Part shown: positions 60,598 through 64,000 of the stretch, in pieces
Numbering within the stretch: the first letter of the stretch is position 1
Layout of the letters: each line of letters begins with the position of its first letter
DNA from: Homoserinibacter sp. GY 40078
GTDB lineage: Bacteria; Actinomycetota; Actinomycetes; Actinomycetales; Microbacteriaceae
Assembly (NCBI RefSeq): GCF_008017545.1
Contig: NZ_VRTZ01000001.1
Location: 310,001 to 374,000 of the forward strand
DNA: 64,000 nucleotides
Direction of reading: 5' to 3'
Notes under the pieces: model-generated
Seen by the model: only the letters and a program-made list of their open reading frames with translations
What the model was told of the DNA's origin: nothing
Databases searched by the model: none
Translations under genes and position numbers: made by a program

Positions 60598-61770
60598 ATG
60601 CCCGGCGCGACCACCGAGACGACGACCGGTGCGGTGGAGCTGCACCGGGTGACGAAGCACTACGGCGCGCAGACCGCGGTCGACGACCTGACGCTCGAGA
60701 TCCGCCCGGGAGAGTTCCTCTCGCTCCTCGGCCCCTCGGGGTGCGGCAAGACCACGACACTGCGGATGATCGCCGGATTCGAGCACCCGGATGCGGGCGA
60801 CATCCTCATCTCGGGTCGAAGCGTCCTCGGGACTCCGCCGTACCGCCGCGACGTCAATACGGTGTTCCAGGCCTACGCGCTGTTCCCCCACATGACCGTC
60901 GCCGAGAACGTCGCCTACGGACTGCAACAGCGCCGGACCCCGCGAGCGGAGTTGCGGGAGCGCGTCTCGCAGGCGCTCGACATGGTGCAGATGCGCGGGT
61001 TCGCCGACCGCAAGCCCACCCAGCTCTCGGGCGGCCAGCAGCAACGGGTGGCGCTCGCGCGTGCGCTCGTGAACCGCCCGGCAGTGCTGCTGCTCGATGA
61101 GCCGCTCGGCGCTCTCGACCGTCAGCTCCGCGAAGAGATGCAGCTGGAGCTGAAGCTCCTGCAGTCGCAGCTCGGCATCACCTTCGTGTTCGTCACCCAC
61201 GATCAAGACGAGGCGCTGTCGATGAGCGACCGGATCGCCGTGATGCGCGACGGTCGGATCGAGCAGCTCGCCGACGCGCAGACCGTGTACCAGCGCCCCG
61301 TATCCGCCTATGTCGCGGCGTTCGTCGGCAAGCAGAACTTCTTCGATGGGACGGTCACCGCCGACGGCGGCGCCGTCGAGGCCCCGAGCGCGGTCCTTCG
61401 CCCCACAGACGGCATCACCGCCGTGGCGGCCGGTCAGCCCGCGCGCGCTGCGGTGCGACCCGAGTTCGTCGAGCTCGGAATCGATCCGCCCTCCGCCGCC
61501 GTCAACCGCGCCGAGGGCGAGGTGATCGGCGTCGCCCACCTCGGCGAGATGCGGCAGTTCCTCGTGCAGCTCGACGAATCCACCGCGCTGCTGTCGCGGC
61601 GCCCCGCGCCCCACTCGCCCGATCTGACGGTCGGGCAGCGCGTGTGGGCGAGCTGGCGGCCCGAGTCGGTGCAGGTCTTCGCCCGCGGCACCGCCACCAC
61701 AGACACGAGCGGGTACATGCCCCCTCCCACGATCCACTCCGACGAACAGGACCACCCCGCACACCCCTGA
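60598..61770 (+). CDS. potA: Polyamine-type ABC transporter ATPase
   Basis: ATPase of 390 residues. Walker [11 protein letters not shown] (about 45-54), signature LSGGQQQR, Walker [12 protein letters not shown] and switch FVTHDQDEA are intact. A C-terminal TOBE_2-type domain (about 245-370) matches PotA rather than NitT ATPases. ATG 60598 is preferred; TTG 60586 is in frame. The genes that follow encode a PotD-like binding protein and two PotB/PotC permeases in the same direction, so this is the head of a potADBC operon. Spermidine or putrescine is the likely cargo, from family resemblance. Confidence 0.92.
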   Translation: MPGATTETTTGAVELHRVTKHYGAQTAVDDLTLEIRPGEFLSLLGPSGCGKTTTLRMIAGFEHPDAGDILISGRSVLGTPPYRRDVNTVFQAYALFPHMTVAENVAYGLQQRRTPRAELRERVSQALDMVQMRGFADRKPTQLSGGQQQRVALARALVNRPAVLLLDEPLGALDRQLREEMQLELKLLQSQLGITFVFVTHDQDEALSMSDRIAVMRDGRIEQLADAQTVYQRPVSAYVAAFVGKQNFFDGTVTADGGAVEAPSAVLRPTDGITAVAAGQPARAAVRPEFVELGIDPPSAAVNRAEGEVIGVAHLGEMRQFLVQLDESTALLSRRPAPHSPDLTVGQRVWASWRPESVQVFARGTATTDTSGYMPPPTIHSDEQDHPAHP

Positions 61771-61784
61771 CCGAGAGGAACCCC

Positions 61785-62963
61785 ATGAGCTCATCGCACG
61801 ACGTCCGAATCCTGACCAGCAAGGCCGCCGCCCCGATCGTGCGCCGAGAGCTCTCACGTCGCGGGTTCTTCGCCCTCGCCGCCGGCGCGGGGACGACGAT
61901 GGTGCTCGCCGCGTGCACCTCCCCAGACGGCACTCCGCTTCCCGGGGCCACGGGGGGTGCGCTCGAAAACGCGTTGTCGATCTACACCTGGGGCGACTAC
62001 GACGCCCCCGAGGTGCTCGAGCAGTTCACCACCGACCTCGGGCCGAAGATCACCCTCGATTCCTACGGCTCGAACGAGGAGATGATCGCGAAGCTCGTGG
62101 CCGCCAAGGGCACGTCCGGGTACGACATCATCGTCCCGACCGGGGTCTACATCCCCCAGCTCATCGAAAACGGCCTGCTGATGCCGCTGAACCGCGACCT
62201 GATCCCGAACATCGAATACGTCGACCCCGCCTACCTGGCGCGTGACTGGGATCCGGAGAACGCCTACTCGATCTGCAAGGCCTGGGGCACGACCGGCTTC
62301 GTGTACGACACGACCGTGATCGACCGGGAGCTCACCACCTGGAACGACTTCCTCGATGCCGCCCAGAACGAGGCCAGCGGCCGAACGAGCGTGCTCGACG
62401 ACCCGGTGGAGATCACCGGGATCTACTACTGGGCGAACGGCATCGACTGGGACACGACTGACGCCGCCGACATCGACGCCGCCGAGGCGTACCTCATCGA
62501 GAACCTGGCACCGCATCTGGCGGCCTTCGATTCGTACCCGGGCGGAGCGGCGATCCCGCAGGCGACCCACGCGCTCATGCAGGCGTGGAACGGCGACGCT
62601 CGACTGGGGATCATGAACTCGCCCGAGCCCGACCGCTGGAAGTGGGTGCTCGGTGCCCCCGCGACGGAGCTGTGGATGGACAACTGGGCCATCTCGGCAT
62701 CCGCGCCGCACCCCGAGGCGGCCCACGCCTTCCTGAACTTCGTACTCGACCCGGAGTTCGCGGTCGCGCAGCTCGACTACATCGGGTACCACACCGGGGC
62801 CAAGGATGTGGAGGCGCAGGCGCGTGAAGCAGGGCTCGAGATGCTCGACCTCGTGTTCTTCACCCCCGAGCAGCTGGCCACCATGCAGGACGGCGAGATC
62901 AACGAGGCGCAGGAGCGCAACGTCGAGATCTGGAACAAGTTGAAGGCCGCCGCGGGTGCGTAG
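61785..62963 (+). CDS. potD: PotD-like polyamine-binding lipoprotein, Tat-type signal
   Basis: Binding protein of 392 residues. The signal carries a twin-arginine-like motif (SRRGFF) and a lipobox LAAC (Cys about 45), so it may leave folded via Tat and become a lipoprotein. The start of the mature domain, IYTWGDYDAPEVLEQFTTDL, and YGSNEEMIAKLVAAKG are characteristic of PotD. GAGAGGAA precedes the ATG. Its 3' end overlaps the potB gene by eight bases. Confidence 0.92.
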   Translation: MSSSHDVRILTSKAAAPIVRRELSRRGFFALAAGAGTTMVLAACTSPDGTPLPGATGGALENALSIYTWGDYDAPEVLEQFTTDLGPKITLDSYGSNEEMIAKLVAAKGTSGYDIIVPTGVYIPQLIENGLLMPLNRDLIPNIEYVDPAYLARDWDPENAYSICKAWGTTGFVYDTTVIDRELTTWNDFLDAAQNEASGRTSVLDDPVEITGIYYWANGIDWDTTDAADIDAAEAYLIENLAPHLAAFDSYPGGAAIPQATHALMQAWNGDARLGIMNSPEPDRWKWVLGAPATELWMDNWAISASAPHPEAAHAFLNFVLDPEFAVAQLDYIGYHTGAKDVEAQAREAGLEMLDLVFFTPEQLATMQDGEINEAQERNVEIWNKLKAAAGA

Positions 62964-63849
62964 GCTGCGGCTGCCGGGACTCGCACTCGCGCTCCCCGCG
63001 TGGGTGTGGCTGGCGGTGTTCTTCATCGCCCCCGTCGCCGTCGTGTTCTGGTACAGCTTCGGATACAAGCCCGGGCTCTTCGGGACCCACGCGACCGATC
63101 GGCTCTCGTTCGACCGGTACCTCGAGGTGCTCACGCCGACCTTCTTCGACACATTCGTGGCGACGATGAACATCGCGCTCACCGGCACCGCCCTGTGCTT
63201 CCTGATCGGGGCCCCGATGGCGTACTGGATGGCCGTCAAAGCTCCCCCATCGTGGCGAGGGCTGCTGCTCGCACTCGTACTGGTGCCGTTCTGGACGAAC
63301 TTCCTCGTCCGCACGATCGGGTGGCAGGTGATCCTCTCGCCCGAAGGCTGGCTGTCGCAGGCGGCGCAGACGCTCGGCCTGCCCGCGTTCGACATCCTCT
63401 ACACCCGGGGCGCCGTTCTCCTCGGCGTGGTCTACAACTACCTTCCGCTGATGATCCTGCCCCTGTACGTCGCCTTCGATCGGGTCGGCGAGCCCCTGCG
63501 GGAGGCATCCCGCGACCTGGGTGCCGGGCGCTTCCGCACGCTCTGGCGAGTGACCTTGCCGCTCGCGCGCCCTGGCATCGTGGTCGGGGTGCTGCTCGTC
63601 TACATCCCGCTGATGGGCGACTACATCACGGCGACCGTGCTCGGCGGAGCGAAGGGCAACATGGTGGGTCAGCTCGTGGCCGCGCAGTTCCAAACCGCGC
63701 AGAACTGGGCCCTGGGGTCGGCCATGGCGATCACCCTGATCGTCATCATCGTGCTATCGGCCGCCGCGGTCGGGGCCGCTCTGTGGCTCGTCTCCTGGCC
63801 GCTGCGGCGCTCCTACCGGGTGCGGCTGGATTCAGGGGTGACGCAGTGA
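62956..63849 (+). CDS. potB: PotB-like ABC permease
   Basis: A 297-residue membrane subunit with about six helices. The coupling loop reads PLREASRDLGAGRFRTLWRV (about 181-200), the PotB/PotC form of the EAA motif. GTG start at 62956, eight bases inside potD. Its stop overlaps the next permease start in GTGA. Confidence 0.92.
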   Translation: MRRLRLPGLALALPAWVWLAVFFIAPVAVVFWYSFGYKPGLFGTHATDRLSFDRYLEVLTPTFFDTFVATMNIALTGTALCFLIGAPMAYWMAVKAPPSWRGLLLALVLVPFWTNFLVRTIGWQVILSPEGWLSQAAQTLGLPAFDILYTRGAVLLGVVYNYLPLMILPLYVAFDRVGEPLREASRDLGAGRFRTLWRVTLPLARPGIVVGVLLVYIPLMGDYITATVLGGAKGNMVGQLVAAQFQTAQNWALGSAMAITLIVIIVLSAAAVGAALWLVSWPLRRSYRVRLDSGVTQ

Positions 63850-64000
63850 GCACGTCCTCGACGACCGACGCCCCTCCCGTCATCCACCGCCTCCGCAAGC
63901 CCGTCATCGACAGGCTGCTCACGGTGTGGGGCGTACTCGTGCTCGTGTTCCTGTTCGCGCCGATCATCGTGATCGTCATCTACTCGTTCAACACCGGGCG
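63846..64000 (+). CDS. potC: PotC-like ABC permease, partial (cut by window end)
   Basis: Only the first 51 residues are in the window. They start at GTG 63846, which overlaps the potB stop in GTGA. The visible protein is a hydrophilic N-terminus of about 25 residues followed by the first membrane helix (VWGVLVLVFLFAPIIVIVIY) and SFNTG, the usual beginning of PotC-type permeases. The identification rests on this and on gene order; the rest lies beyond base 64000. Confidence 0.85.
   Translation, partial: MSTSSTTDAPPVIHRLRKPVIDRLLTVWGVLVLVFLFAPIIVIVIYSFNTG

Noticed and set aside
1-64000. CRISPR array, rRNA operon, insertion sequence or phage genes
   Set aside because: No regularly spaced repeats, no rRNA-like stretches and no transposase, integrase or phage structural motifs were seen in any frame.

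Overview
The window is about 70% GC. It has tightly packed genes, four-base start/stop overlaps, many GTG starts and many starts lying right behind a TANNNT hexamer with no leader. This points to an actinobacterium, most likely a soil or plant-associated member of the Microbacteriaceae (inferred from sequence style and gene content; no database was searched).

1-9.7 kb is a mannoside locus. A LacI regulator, tandem TAAAGCGCTTTA operators, a sugar ABC importer (binding protein and two permeases) and a GH2 beta-mannosidase all read leftward; a GH38 alpha-mannosidase reads divergently. 9.7-15 kb, all leftward, holds a small membrane protein, KDPG-type aldolase, KDG kinase, a MarR regulator with a 14-helix MFS exporter, and glycerate kinase. 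15-19.7 kb holds a hipBA-like pair, a SulP transporter, and a divergent ArsR/S41-peptidase pair sharing a palindrome.

19.7-28.7 kb is the most interesting metabolic region. Nine leftward genes, nearly all overlapping by 1 or 4 bases, encode an asparaginase-type amidohydrolase, a quinone-reductase-type dehydrogenase, a PuuE-like cyclic amidase, a NitT/TauT-type ABC importer, an HpaI-type aldolase, an SDR and a LacI regulator. A perfect 17-bp inverted repeat separates this operon from a divergent SDR. I propose import and stepwise ring opening and deamidation of a nitrogenous heterocycle or imide. 28.7-35.1 kb holds a carboxylesterase, an ECF sigma factor with a membrane partner, and an FCD regulator with an FAD/Fe-S D-lactate dehydrogenase.

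35.1-39.6 kb is an accessory segment ending at a tRNA-Ser gene. It contains a SIR2-like/helical-repeat protein, a gene-poor stretch, and a low-GC bicistron of a two-TM PLD-like protein with a PemK/MazF-like toxin whose 3' end is built of hairpins. It is a candidate defence or toxin island; no integrase is visible.

39.6-49.1 kb is core-like: LCP protein, two tRNA-Ser genes, serS, a HAD phosphatase, diacylglycerol kinase-type protein, VOC protein with MarR regulator, pheA, pgm and an amidase-domain protein. A 58-bp perfect palindrome lies between pheA and pgm. 49.2-55.1 kb is a cellobiose-type locus (cebEFG, GH1 beta-glucosidase, cebR) with three CebR-like boxes. 55.1-64 kb holds a GNAT protein, an acyl-CoA oxidase-like flavoprotein, a PlsC-type acyltransferase, an NfeD/flotillin pair and a polyamine-type ABC importer (potA, D, B, and C cut by the window edge).
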